Positions 45,643 through 54,019 of a stretch of 64,000 bases of DNA are shown here, one piece after another. The stretch lies in contig JABZFM010000007.1 of the NCBI GenBank assembly GCA_014237465.1, forward strand, positions 230,700-294,699. Reading direction: 5' to 3'. Made by a program: the position numbers and the translations under genes. Origin of the DNA: Desulfobacteraceae bacterium (GTDB taxonomy: Bacteria > Desulfobacterota > Desulfobacteria > Desulfobacterales > Desulfosalsimonadaceae). Numbering within the stretch: position 1 is the first letter of the stretch; each line of letters starts with the position of its first letter. The notes under the pieces were generated by a model, which did no database searches, had not been told where the DNA came from, and worked only from the letters and a program-made list of their open reading frames with translations.

Positions 45643-47139
45643 ATGGGAAAAATCAATGATTATGACCAGTACGACGCTTTAGGACTTGCCGAACTGATTC
45701 GCAACGGAGATATCTCACCGGCTGAAGCATGTGAAGAAGCCATTGACCGTATTGAAAAACTCAACCCTGAGTTAAATGCCGTTGTCACCAAAATGTATGA
45801 GGAAGGCCGGAAAACCGCCAAAGGCCCTATCCCTGACGGCCCTTTTTTTGGCGTGCCGTTTTTCATTAAAGACCTGCTGGCCGCATATGCGGGGGTTCCA
45901 ATGGCCGGCGGATGCAAAGCCTTAAAAAATTTCGTGCCTGAACATGACAGTGAACTGGTGGTGCGTTTTAAAAATGCCGGCCTGGTGATCTTGGGCAAGA
46001 CCAACACACCGGAATTCGGACTTAAAGGCGTCACTGAACCGGAGCTGTTCGGCCCGTGCAGAAACCCGTGGAACACGGACCATACTCCCGGCGGATCCAG
46101 CGGCGGGACTGCGGCCGCGGTGGCAGCCGGTATCGTGCCCATGGCCTCTGCCGGTGACGGCGGCGGTTCCATCCGCATCCCGGCCGGGTATTGCGGGCTG
46201 TTTGGTATCAAGCCATCACGGGGCAGAAACCCTTCCGGGCCGGATTACGGCCGCATATGGCAGGGGGCCGTCCAGGAGCATGTGATCACCCGGTCGGTCC
46301 GTGACAGCGCCGCCATGCTGGATTGCACCCAGGGCGCGGATATCGGCACCCCCTATGAAATCAAACTGCCGGAAACACCCTATCTTAAAGAAATCAAAAA
46401 AGATCCAGGCAAACTGAAAATCGCCTTTACCACCCGGTCTCCCATCGGCACCCCGGTTCATCCGGAATGCGTTGAAGGCATAGAAAAAACAACCCAGTTA
46501 CTGGAAAGTCTGGGCCACCATGTGGAAGAAGCGGAACCGGATATTAATGGCAAAGAACTGGCTGAAAGCTATCTGATCATGTATTTTGGCGAGATGGCCG
46601 CAGACATTAAAAACCTGGAAGATGTTCTGGGCCGTAAAGCAAAGATCGGGGATGTGGAAGACCTGACCTGGACCCTGGGGCTGCTGGGCAGAAGTTTTTC
46701 CGCCGGCGAATTTGTGAACGCCATCCGCCGATGGGACCAAGCCTCACGGAAAATGGGGGTTCTTTTCCAGAAATATGACTTATACCTGACCCCCACTACC
46801 GCCTATCCCCCTCCTGAAATCGGGGAACTTGATCCCAAACCAGCTGAAGTCGCGTTAATAAAAGTCGTCAATAAATTGAGCCTGGGCGGACTGTTAAAGG
46901 CGTCCGGCATCGTGGACCAGCTGGCTGAGAAAAGTTTTGAAAAAATGCCCTTTACCCAGCTAGCCAATTTCACCGGACTGCCGGCCATGTCCGTCCCCCT
47001 TTTCTGGACATCCGACAACCTGCCCCTGGGCTCTCATTTTATCGCTCCTTCCGGCGATGAAGCCACCCTGTTCAGACTGGCGGGCCAGCTAGAAAAAGCC
47101 CGTCCCTGGTTTGACCGTCGCCCGCCGGTAATTGTTTAG
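45643..47139 (+). CDS. Amidase (amidase signature family)
   Basis: A 498-residue amidase signature enzyme. The Ser-cisSer-Lys triad is seen as Lys in FFIKDLLAAYAG, Ser in GDGGGSIRIPAGYCGLFGIK and Ser in PGGSSGGTAAAVAAG. TAGGAGCG precedes the ATG. It follows the enoyl-CoA hydratase gene closely. Substrate unknown; related enzymes hydrolyse carboxylic amides, and GatA-like function is unlikely since GatB/C are absent. In this context an acyl-amide linked to a CoA pathway is plausible. Confidence 0.93.
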   Translation: MGKINDYDQYDALGLAELIRNGDISPAEACEEAIDRIEKLNPELNAVVTKMYEEGRKTAKGPIPDGPFFGVPFFIKDLLAAYAGVPMAGGCKALKNFVPEHDSELVVRFKNAGLVILGKTNTPEFGLKGVTEPELFGPCRNPWNTDHTPGGSSGGTAAAVAAGIVPMASAGDGGGSIRIPAGYCGLFGIKPSRGRNPSGPDYGRIWQGAVQEHVITRSVRDSAAMLDCTQGADIGTPYEIKLPETPYLKEIKKDPGKLKIAFTTRSPIGTPVHPECVEGIEKTTQLLESLGHHVEEAEPDINGKELAESYLIMYFGEMAADIKNLEDVLGRKAKIGDVEDLTWTLGLLGRSFSAGEFVNAIRRWDQASRKMGVLFQKYDLYLTPTTAYPPPEIGELDPKPAEVALIKVVNKLSLGGLLKASGIVDQLAEKSFEKMPFTQLANFTGLPAMSVPLFWTSDNLPLGSHFIAPSGDEATLFRLAGQLEKARPWFDRRPPVIV

Positions 47140-47163
47140 TAAGGGCACGATGCCGGCCCGGTC

Positions 47164-47355
47164 CTATGGTTTTAATTTTTCATGGGCCGGTTTGCCGTAT
47201 ACTTTTTTATACGACCGGCAGGCCGGGCAGAGATTTTCTTCGAGTCTAATCATAGTGTATAAGATACCTTCCCCTTTTTCTCTGCCTCTGGTGCATACCG
47301 GGCAGGTATCCTTACAAAAATGCGCCAGTGATGTGGTTATCTTGCCGTGTTTCAT
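47164..47355 (-). CDS. Small Cys-rich zinc-ribbon-like protein
   Basis: A 63-residue frame with two CxxC pairs, CPVC and CPAC, spaced 25 residues, giving a zinc-ribbon look, and many basic residues. AGGAGAGGAATACGAA precedes the ATG, a good ribosome site. It converges with the amidase. I do not recognise a family. No other evidence of function. Confidence 0.55.
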   Translation of the reverse strand: MKHGKITTSLAHFCKDTCPVCTRGREKGEGILYTMIRLEENLCPACRSYKKVYGKPAHEKLKP

Positions 47356-47612
47356 TCGTATTCCTCTCCTGCTCTAATAATTATCAGATTTTATCCTATT
47401 CCTGAATATTTCGCATCTTCAGGACTCATTTCCGTGGGAAAGCCGATATGGTAAACCTTTTTCAGACACCGCCATGCATCTCTCCTACATGACCATCAAG
47501 GGGTCAAGTCTACGTTTGACTTTTACTTTACACGGATAACCTGCTGCATTGACGTTGTCCTTACCGAAGCATCGGGATGCCGCCACTATTTTTCTCCGGT
47601 TTTATCTAGTTA

Positions 47613-50600
47613 TTAACGAAGATTCTTCAAAACCTCCCGGACGCGGTAATCCGGGTCGTCTGCCAGGGCATTTAACAATGGCGCGACCCGGCTGTCCTTA
47701 ATCTGGGAGATGGCATAAACGGCTGCAACACGGACCGCGGTCTCAATTTTTTTCTGGAAAAACAGGCGCCGCTTCGGCATCAGTATGTTTTCCAGCGGAA
47801 CAACAAACAAAGGGTCTGCAATCTGCCCCATTGCCCGGCAGGCGGCGACCACAACCTCTTTTTCTTCGGGATTTTCCAGCACTGATATAAGTCTTTCCGC
47901 CGCACCGGCGGCATTGAGTTTTCCCAGTGAGTTTATCGCCGGAGCGGCCAGATCCGGATCATCACCGCGGGCCAGCTCAATAAGCAGCTGAATCACTTCC
48001 GGGGTATTTAATCTTTCGGCCATGCGAATCGCTGACCGGCGGACAACATCGGCGGGGTCCGACAGGGTGTCGGTCAGTTCCATCATCAAATCCTGGGTCA
48101 CGGAATCAATCACATCCATGATGCGGGCACGGTATTCCGGCCGGCTCTCATTCATCAGCGATTTTTTGAACAAAAGAACCGCGTCATTTCCTTTATTTTT
48201 AATTAACTCGGCCCCCAGGCGTCTGGTCCGCATATTGCTCTCACGCTTTATCGTTTCAATTAAAAGCGGGACAATCCAGCTACCCAGATTGCTTAATAAT
48301 TGAAACGCATCCTGTTGCCGCGAACGATCCTCTGACTTTAAATCATCAATGACAATTTCAATGATTTTCGGATCCAGGGGTTTTCCCGAAGCATTCACCT
48401 CATCAAAAACCGGGGACGATTTGGTTCCGGAAAGATTTCGGAGTTTGGTAAAAATCCAGGCCCCCAGGGTATATTCTCCGAACAGAATAAACACCTTTGA
48501 ACAGTCTTGCAACAGTTCCCCTGCCTGACTGTTTAATCGGGAATTGACTTCACCCTCAAACAGTGGAATTGCCTGTGTCAGGATAAATTTCAGATAGGAT
48601 GCACTGGGGCGCCAGTCTTCCGGCTTTAAAATCGTATCAAAAATATCCAGTATGGACTTTCTGCCGGGTTCATCCTCGACTTTATATTTATCACACAGAT
48701 GCTGAAGAAGGATTCCGGCACCGCTTCGGTCTCCGGAGAGAAAAAGTTCCCGCAAACGATCCGGAAAACCATTTATATCAAATTCTTTTTCAGTTTCTTC
48801 AGGTGTTTCAACTTCTTCCGCCATCAACGCCTCTTCAATCACTGACCCCGGTTCCATACCAGATTCACCCGGATGTTCGTCAAAAATTTCATATGTCCGT
48901 TGATCAAAAAGAATGCCTTTTATTTGCTTTTCTGCCGCAATTTCCTGCCAAAAAGCTTCATTCAGTCCCCGTTCAGAAGACTCAGAAGCGGCAGAGATAA
49001 ACCCCACCATATCACTTAATGACACCTTGCTTAAAAAGGTAACACTGTTTAACCTGGCATCTGACAGAAGTTTAATGAAACTGTTTGCCATGGCGTCAAA
49101 ACTGAATGTATCCAGCTTGACACCATTGACCAGAAGTGATGTTTCAATACGGGCAATATTTAATACCGGCTGCTTTTCAAAAAATACCTTCAGCTCGGAT
49201 ATCACCTGCTCGGCCGCTTCTTTTGCAACCGGTCCGTGGGCGGGATACAGTTTCAGCTTGCTGTATGCCCCCAGCAGGGTGCTGATGACCCGCTGAATAA
49301 TCCCCAGGCCTGAATCATCCAGTTGCCGGCCCGATTCCCGATCCAGGGATACCGATTCAATTCCGATATCTTCTGTGTCCGGAATCAGTCCCGAAGCAGG
49401 GGACTCGACTTTCATGTACTTTATCTGTCGGGGATGAATATGTGTGAGCTGATTTTTTTCTGAAAATGTTTTCCAGTACCGTGGCGTAATCTCTTTAGGT
49501 TCAATACGGCATATTCTTCCCAAAATGATCTTAAGCTCTTCTTCTTTAAACCCTTTTACAAAAGTCAGGCATTTAAGCTGAAGCCGATCCCAAAAATCAA
49601 TTATTTTCTGGGCAATGGATTGAAAATTTCCGACCTCTATGAGTTGACCGTTAATCAGGATGCTGTTTTTTTCGGTGATAATACTGAAGCGCTCCGTATC
49701 CTCCAGCACCTTTTCAACCAGTTGGGTCAGCTGATGCACCGAATTGGTTACTGACTTGCTTTCCGGCGGATAAAGCCTTGTGTTCCTGATCGTGATAAGC
49801 ATAGACTGCAGCAATTTCGGGATATACTTCAAACTTTCATCACTAAGTGGAATATCGCCAATTTCATCTGCACCGCCCGAGCCGTCATCATCCTTCTCGT
49901 TTACCGCATATCGCGCCACTTCATGATCATTGAATACTTTCTGATTATAATTTGTCTGAAGCTTTTCATAAATTTGGGCTTTTTCCTGATTATCGGACCG
50001 CTTGTAATGGTGGGCCAGAAACGAGGCGGACGGCAACAAGTTATGCTGAAACAGTTTTTCCTGGTAATTACCGATCTGTTCATGGAGGCTTTTTTTCTGG
50101 TCCGGCTGGATGCCATCATATATAACCCCCTGGATGCTCTTGCTCAGGAAGCGAACCGTTTCGTCATTATCTTTAAAATCGGACCGTACAATCCCCTGAT
50201 CAATAATCCGATTTAAAAAATCATGAACCATTGCGGATTTTTCTTCCGACACACCGGTCAGCATACTCAGGGAAATTGATTCTCCGAAAGCGGATGCACA
50301 ATCCAGAAACCGCTGGCTGTCGCCGTCCAGCGCAAGAATTTTAGTGCGGATAATTTCTTCAATGGACTTCGGGAAATAGCCTTTTTCCAGTTTCATGACT
50401 TTCCAGCGCCGCCCGGATTGAACGATTTTCTGGTCACTGATCATTTTTCTTAATATTTCTTCGACAAACAGCGGACTCCCCTTTGAAATTTCCGCCAGTT
50501 CACGGGTTAAGCGCTGGGGCATGTCAATTTCCGGGAAAATGACCTTGACATGTTGTTCAATATCTTTGACATCCAGCGGCGTCATCTCAATGCTCTGGAT

Positions 50601-51806
50601 TCCTAACTTCTCGCTATACGCCGACCGGAAGAGGTCCAGCGGAATTGTTTTGGGGCTTACTTTCGAGTCTTGAGTTGCGGTTCCGCAGATAAACAATACC
50701 AACGATTTCTCCCGCATAGTGACACGCAGCAGGTGAAGCGACGCCGGGTCACTGTAATCCATATCATCGATCAAGACCGCCAGCTTTCCGTCTTCAACCA
50801 GTAAAACAAAAAATTGGGTAAATGATCGAAAAATAGCTTCGCGCTGCCGCTCGTCAATCTCCTGAGCGGTTAAATCAGCTTCTCCCAGCTGAGGCAGAAT
50901 ATTTGCCAGCCGTTCCAGTTCCTTTTCATCCATTGCCTCAAGAATACCGATACCTTTATCTTCCCTTTGATTCATCAACTCCGTAACGATACAGGAAACC
51001 AGGTAATATGGACGGAACGATTCCTGGGTAACCCCTGATACGCGGATCGTAGTTAATTTTGTTTTCTCCAGATTCCGGTGAACAATGTCCAAAAAGCTTG
51101 TTTTGCCCATGCCGGTTGCCCCGTCGATAATAACAAACTGGCTGATTCCGTCGCTGATGCGTTTCAAGGCATCATTCACTGCCTTAAACTGGCGTTTTCT
51201 TCCCACGATACTGGCGCGGTCAAGATACTGAACCGCCTGCCGGGTCACTTCTCCGGAATCTGCATATTGATTCCGGCCGGCCTGTTTTGCATGGTATAGT
51301 GCATTTTTAACCTGGCTTAACAGTTCTTTTCCGCTGCCCGCATCATCCGGGGCTGTTGCGGCTCCGATGCTCAATGTAATCGGGATTTCCGTGCCGGCAT
51401 CGGATGAAAAAAACGAATTTTCATTCACATGGTCGATCAGTTCCGCGGCAATAATCAGAGCGTTGTGTTTCTTAATATTCGGAAAAAGAAACATAAATTC
51501 ATCGCCTGCATAAAGAACGGGAATACCCCTTTTACCGGAAATCTTTTTTAATATTTTTGCCACATGAACCAGGACCTGATCCCCGACGCCGCTGCCGTAT
51601 TGATCGTTAATCCGTTTAAAATAATCAATATCAACCATCAGCAAAGAAACAGGATAGGTATCCAGTGCGTTCCAGTCGACATTCTTTTTAAGGTATTGAA
51701 GAAAATAGCGACGGTTTTTCAAACCTGTCAGGTAATCTTCCAGCATTAAAGAAGAAGGATCCCGTCCCACATTTTGCAAAAAATAGAGCAGCTTTTGATA
51801 TTTCAT
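47613..51806 (-). CDS. Large GGDEF-AAA ATPase-HEAT repeat regulatory protein
   Basis: About 1397 residues. (i) GGDEF domain, about 20-190, with the active-site motif as YAGDEFMF (AGDEF variant, found in some active cyclases) and no RxxD I-site before it. (ii) AAA/STAND-like ATPase, about 195-470: Walker A IDGATGMGKTS and Walker B AVLIDDMDYSD. (iii) Helical linker, about 480-640. (iv) Two copies of an uncharacterised module, near 660-765 and 840-950, both with LYPxxxxVxxxA-like start and a L(L/I)NG core. (v) HEAT repeats, about 1155-1397. It may couple c-di-GMP, ATP and partner binding; inference. AGGGA supports the start at 51806 (ATG 51821 possible). Confidence 0.85.
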   Translation of the reverse strand: MKYQKLLYFLQNVGRDPSSLMLEDYLTGLKNRRYFLQYLKKNVDWNALDTYPVSLLMVDIDYFKRINDQYGSGVGDQVLVHVAKILKKISGKRGIPVLYAGDEFMFLFPNIKKHNALIIAAELIDHVNENSFFSSDAGTEIPITLSIGAATAPDDAGSGKELLSQVKNALYHAKQAGRNQYADSGEVTRQAVQYLDRASIVGRKRQFKAVNDALKRISDGISQFVIIDGATGMGKTSFLDIVHRNLEKTKLTTIRVSGVTQESFRPYYLVSCIVTELMNQREDKGIGILEAMDEKELERLANILPQLGEADLTAQEIDERQREAIFRSFTQFFVLLVEDGKLAVLIDDMDYSDPASLHLLRVTMREKSLVLFICGTATQDSKVSPKTIPLDLFRSAYSEKLGIQSIEMTPLDVKDIEQHVKVIFPEIDMPQRLTRELAEISKGSPLFVEEILRKMISDQKIVQSGRRWKVMKLEKGYFPKSIEEIIRTKILALDGDSQRFLDCASAFGESISLSMLTGVSEEKSAMVHDFLNRIIDQGIVRSDFKDNDETVRFLSKSIQGVIYDGIQPDQKKSLHEQIGNYQEKLFQHNLLPSASFLAHHYKRSDNQEKAQIYEKLQTNYNQKVFNDHEVARYAVNEKDDDGSGGADEIGDIPLSDESLKYIPKLLQSMLITIRNTRLYPPESKSVTNSVHQLTQLVEKVLEDTERFSIITEKNSILINGQLIEVGNFQSIAQKIIDFWDRLQLKCLTFVKGFKEEELKIILGRICRIEPKEITPRYWKTFSEKNQLTHIHPRQIKYMKVESPASGLIPDTEDIGIESVSLDRESGRQLDDSGLGIIQRVISTLLGAYSKLKLYPAHGPVAKEAAEQVISELKVFFEKQPVLNIARIETSLLVNGVKLDTFSFDAMANSFIKLLSDARLNSVTFLSKVSLSDMVGFISAASESSERGLNEAFWQEIAAEKQIKGILFDQRTYEIFDEHPGESGMEPGSVIEEALMAEEVETPEETEKEFDINGFPDRLRELFLSGDRSGAGILLQHLCDKYKVEDEPGRKSILDIFDTILKPEDWRPSASYLKFILTQAIPLFEGEVNSRLNSQAGELLQDCSKVFILFGEYTLGAWIFTKLRNLSGTKSSPVFDEVNASGKPLDPKIIEIVIDDLKSEDRSRQQDAFQLLSNLGSWIVPLLIETIKRESNMRTRRLGAELIKNKGNDAVLLFKKSLMNESRPEYRARIMDVIDSVTQDLMMELTDTLSDPADVVRRSAIRMAERLNTPEVIQLLIELARGDDPDLAAPAINSLGKLNAAGAAERLISVLENPEEKEVVVAACRAMGQIADPLFVVPLENILMPKRRLFFQKKIETAVRVAAVYAISQIKDSRVAPLLNALADDPDYRVREVLKNLR

Positions 51807-51953
51807 GATTTTCCCTGACATGAATAATCATTATGACGATGACATTTGATACCCTGAAAGAATACCGACAAATACATCTTTTTCAACAAATATAACGTAT
51901 TAAAAAACTAAATAATATTCAACATCAAATTCATGGGACAGATTTTCCGATCA

Positions 51954-52679
51954 TTAATCTTGATGGGAATCCATAAAAATTTCCGGTTTGACAAGTAACA
52001 GGAAACAGGCGGCAGAAATACCGGCGGAACTGTACACCATGCACATGACCATAATCTGGTATCTGACGGCTATCAAAGGAGAAACCCCGGACAGAATCTG
52101 TCCGGTCATCATGCCCGGCAGTGAAACCAGACCGACAGCAAACAGGGTATTTGTAATCGGTATGAGCGATGCACGGAGGGCGATGCCGCGTGCTTTTTCA
52201 TAATTTGTTTCTCTGTTGACTTCCGCCATAAACCGTTCAGCCGCGAGGCTGACACTGTTCATGGCATTGGCGAAAATCATCCCGGCCAATGGAATCATAT
52301 ACCGCGGGCAAAACCAGGGAGAAAGATCCAGAACACCCTGGGTAATTAAAACCAGGGTAATGCCGCCGCCAATCAGAATTGAAAATAATGCTTTTAGAAC
52401 CAGCCGGTGCCGCTGAACTTTGATGGTGCGAAGGGCGATCCAGGCGGATGCAAAAACCATCACCGCCAAAACGGCAAGAACAGCCAGAGAATTATCGGCC
52501 TGAAAAATATAAACCAGAACATATCCGATCAGCAGCAGCTGCGTCAGCATCCGGGAAACCGCGTAAAGCGCATTTTTATAGTCCAGCGACCATTTATATA
52601 AAATCCCGACAACTGCCAGCACCGGAACAAATGCCAGCGCCAGATTTATAAAATCAATAACCTGAATCGAATTACCCAT
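51954..52679 (-). CDS. fetB: FetB-type (UPF0014) metal ABC permease
   Basis: A 241-residue permease with about seven TM helices. Family hallmarks: LAGMIFANAMNSVSLAAERF, the coupling-type EKARGIALRASLIPITN and LVSLPGMMTGQILSGVSP. In E. coli FetB works with the ATPase FetA in iron export. FetA is not adjacent, which is unusual. AGGAAA lies before the ATG. It is on the same strand and directly upstream of the GGDEF-AAA-HEAT gene, with a gap of about 150 bp. Confidence 0.85.
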   Translation of the reverse strand: MGNSIQVIDFINLALAFVPVLAVVGILYKWSLDYKNALYAVSRMLTQLLLIGYVLVYIFQADNSLAVLAVLAVMVFASAWIALRTIKVQRHRLVLKALFSILIGGGITLVLITQGVLDLSPWFCPRYMIPLAGMIFANAMNSVSLAAERFMAEVNRETNYEKARGIALRASLIPITNTLFAVGLVSLPGMMTGQILSGVSPLIAVRYQIMVMCMVYSSAGISAACFLLLVKPEIFMDSHQD

Positions 52680-52980
52680 TAAACCGTTTCCTGATTTTTT
52701 AATATAATGGTTATGCTGATGCTTTCATTATTTGAAAACGCGGTGACAAATTATTGGTTCAATTTATATAAAAACAATTTCTACATATAATATATTTTTC
52801 AAAAAAATGATCCAAATAAAATTTACCAAACCGGGCGAAGAAGGAAAGTCTGCTCAAATGTATAAAACTCCACAAACGGGAGAGTTTTCTGCAGCCTGTA
52901 TTCCGGATTGTCCAAAACCACCATAACAGCCTGTTAATGGATACTCTCGCCAGGCATTTTTTGTTCCTCTCAAAAATATA
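52680..52980. other. Intergenic stretch upstream of the FadR-type promoter
   Basis: AT-rich, no gene seen. It may hold the FetB promoter near its left end; nothing specific is recognised. Confidence 0.4.
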
Positions 52981-53009
52981 TTGACAGGCGGTTTTAACTT
53001 TGCGATAAA
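52981..53009 (+). promoter_or_regulatory. Promoter of the FadR-type regulator operon
   Basis: TTGACA (52981-52986), 17-bp spacer, GATAAA (53004-53009). The start of transcription would be near 53016, inside the operator. Confidence 0.65.
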
Positions 53010-53014
53010 AATAT

Positions 53015-53025
53015 TGGTCGGACCA
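53015..53025. promoter_or_regulatory. FadR/GntR-type operator TGGTCGGACCA
   Basis: TGGT-CGG-ACCA is a perfect palindrome of the form recognised by FadR-subfamily GntR regulators (GT-N3-AC core). It overlaps the predicted transcription start. A related inverted motif, ACCATATTGGT, is at 53038-53048. Repression of its own gene is the simple reading. Confidence 0.7.
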
Positions 53026-53081
53026 CCGTGTCAGCAAACCATATTGGTCGCATTATTTTACAAAGAAAGGTATCATCTGGA

Positions 53082-53789
53082 ATGAGAAAAACTGCTCCTT
53101 TATTGAAACCATTAAATAAAACAAAGCTTTATGAAGAAATTGTCGAACAGTTGAAAAACAGAATCATCAACCGGAATATTGCCCCCGGGGAAAAACTCCC
53201 CGCGGAAAGAACCCTGGCGCAAATGCTGAATGTAAACCGCTCGACTGTTCGGGAAGCGCTTGGAAAACTCGAAAGCATGGACCTGGTCGAAATCAGACAC
53301 GGGGAAGGCGTTTATGTAAAAAATTTTCTTGAAAGCGGCAGCCTGGAGCTGGTAAAAGCACTGCTTTTTAAAAACAACGCCCTGGACATGGATGTTTTTA
53401 AAAACCTGATGGATCTCAGGGAAGTGCTGGTTCCGGAGATGGCATATTGCGCAGCACAAAACAGGTCAGAAAAAGACCTCAAAAATCTTGAACACCTGGT
53501 GTCTGATACCAATGAAAAAAGCATGGGGGACAGAGACATGCGGCTTCATAATATTATCGCAAGGGCCAGCGGCAATGTTTTATATGTTATATTGCTTAAT
53601 GCGTTCACCAGTCAGATGGATGACTATTGTGAGTTATATTTCAGTGATCCGGAAAATCGGGCCAAAACAATAATTTTCCATAAAGATATATACCAGGCAA
53701 TAAAAAATCGGGAACCGGACAAAGCAAAGCAGGTAATGAAGGATATTTTAAGATCGGCAGGAGAAAAAGTACTGGATATGCTGGCATAA
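53082..53789 (+). CDS. GntR/FadR-subfamily transcriptional regulator
   Basis: A 235-residue regulator. The N-terminal winged helix is PGEKLPAERTLAQMLNVNRS and TVREALGKLESMDLVEIRHG; the C-terminal FCD domain contains the metal/ligand-binding pattern (MDLREVLVPEMAYCAA, DRDMRLHNIIARASGN). ATG 53082 is the first ATG; an open frame begins earlier with GTG but crosses the predicted promoter. It is upstream of the FAD oxidase and FGGY kinase and probably controls them. Operator TGGTCGGACCA lies at the start site. Confidence 0.9.
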   Translation: MRKTAPLLKPLNKTKLYEEIVEQLKNRIINRNIAPGEKLPAERTLAQMLNVNRSTVREALGKLESMDLVEIRHGEGVYVKNFLESGSLELVKALLFKNNALDMDVFKNLMDLREVLVPEMAYCAAQNRSEKDLKNLEHLVSDTNEKSMGDRDMRLHNIIARASGNVLYVILLNAFTSQMDDYCELYFSDPENRAKTIIFHKDIYQAIKNREPDKAKQVMKDILRSAGEKVLDMLA

Positions 53790-53882
53790 ACTAAGGACAA
53801 AGGGATCACGTTTCAGACGTTTATGGAATATCCGTGCAGCCTTGATTTCTTTTTAACATCGCATAAAAAATTTTAATCAATA

Positions 53883-53996
53883 TTGATGGATTCGTAAAAA
53901 GTCAAAAAACAACTATTTTTTGACTTTTACCATCAATAATTTCAATGAGAGAGAAAGACTATTTTCCAAAACACCGACTTTTTACGAAGCCGACAA
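53883..53996. repeat. MITE-like inverted-repeat element (copy B)
   Basis: A 114-bp element: TTCGTAAAAAGTC (53891-53903) and GACTTTTTACGAA (53976-53988) are perfect inverted copies; outer bases extend the match imperfectly. The interior has a hairpin, AAAAGTCAAAAA to TTTTTTGACTTTT, at 53897-53930. It shares end sequences and part of its interior with copy A. It lies between the regulator and FAD oxidase genes. Confidence 0.7.
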
Positions 53997-54019
53997 CCTT
54001 AATCAAACTGGAGAAGACT

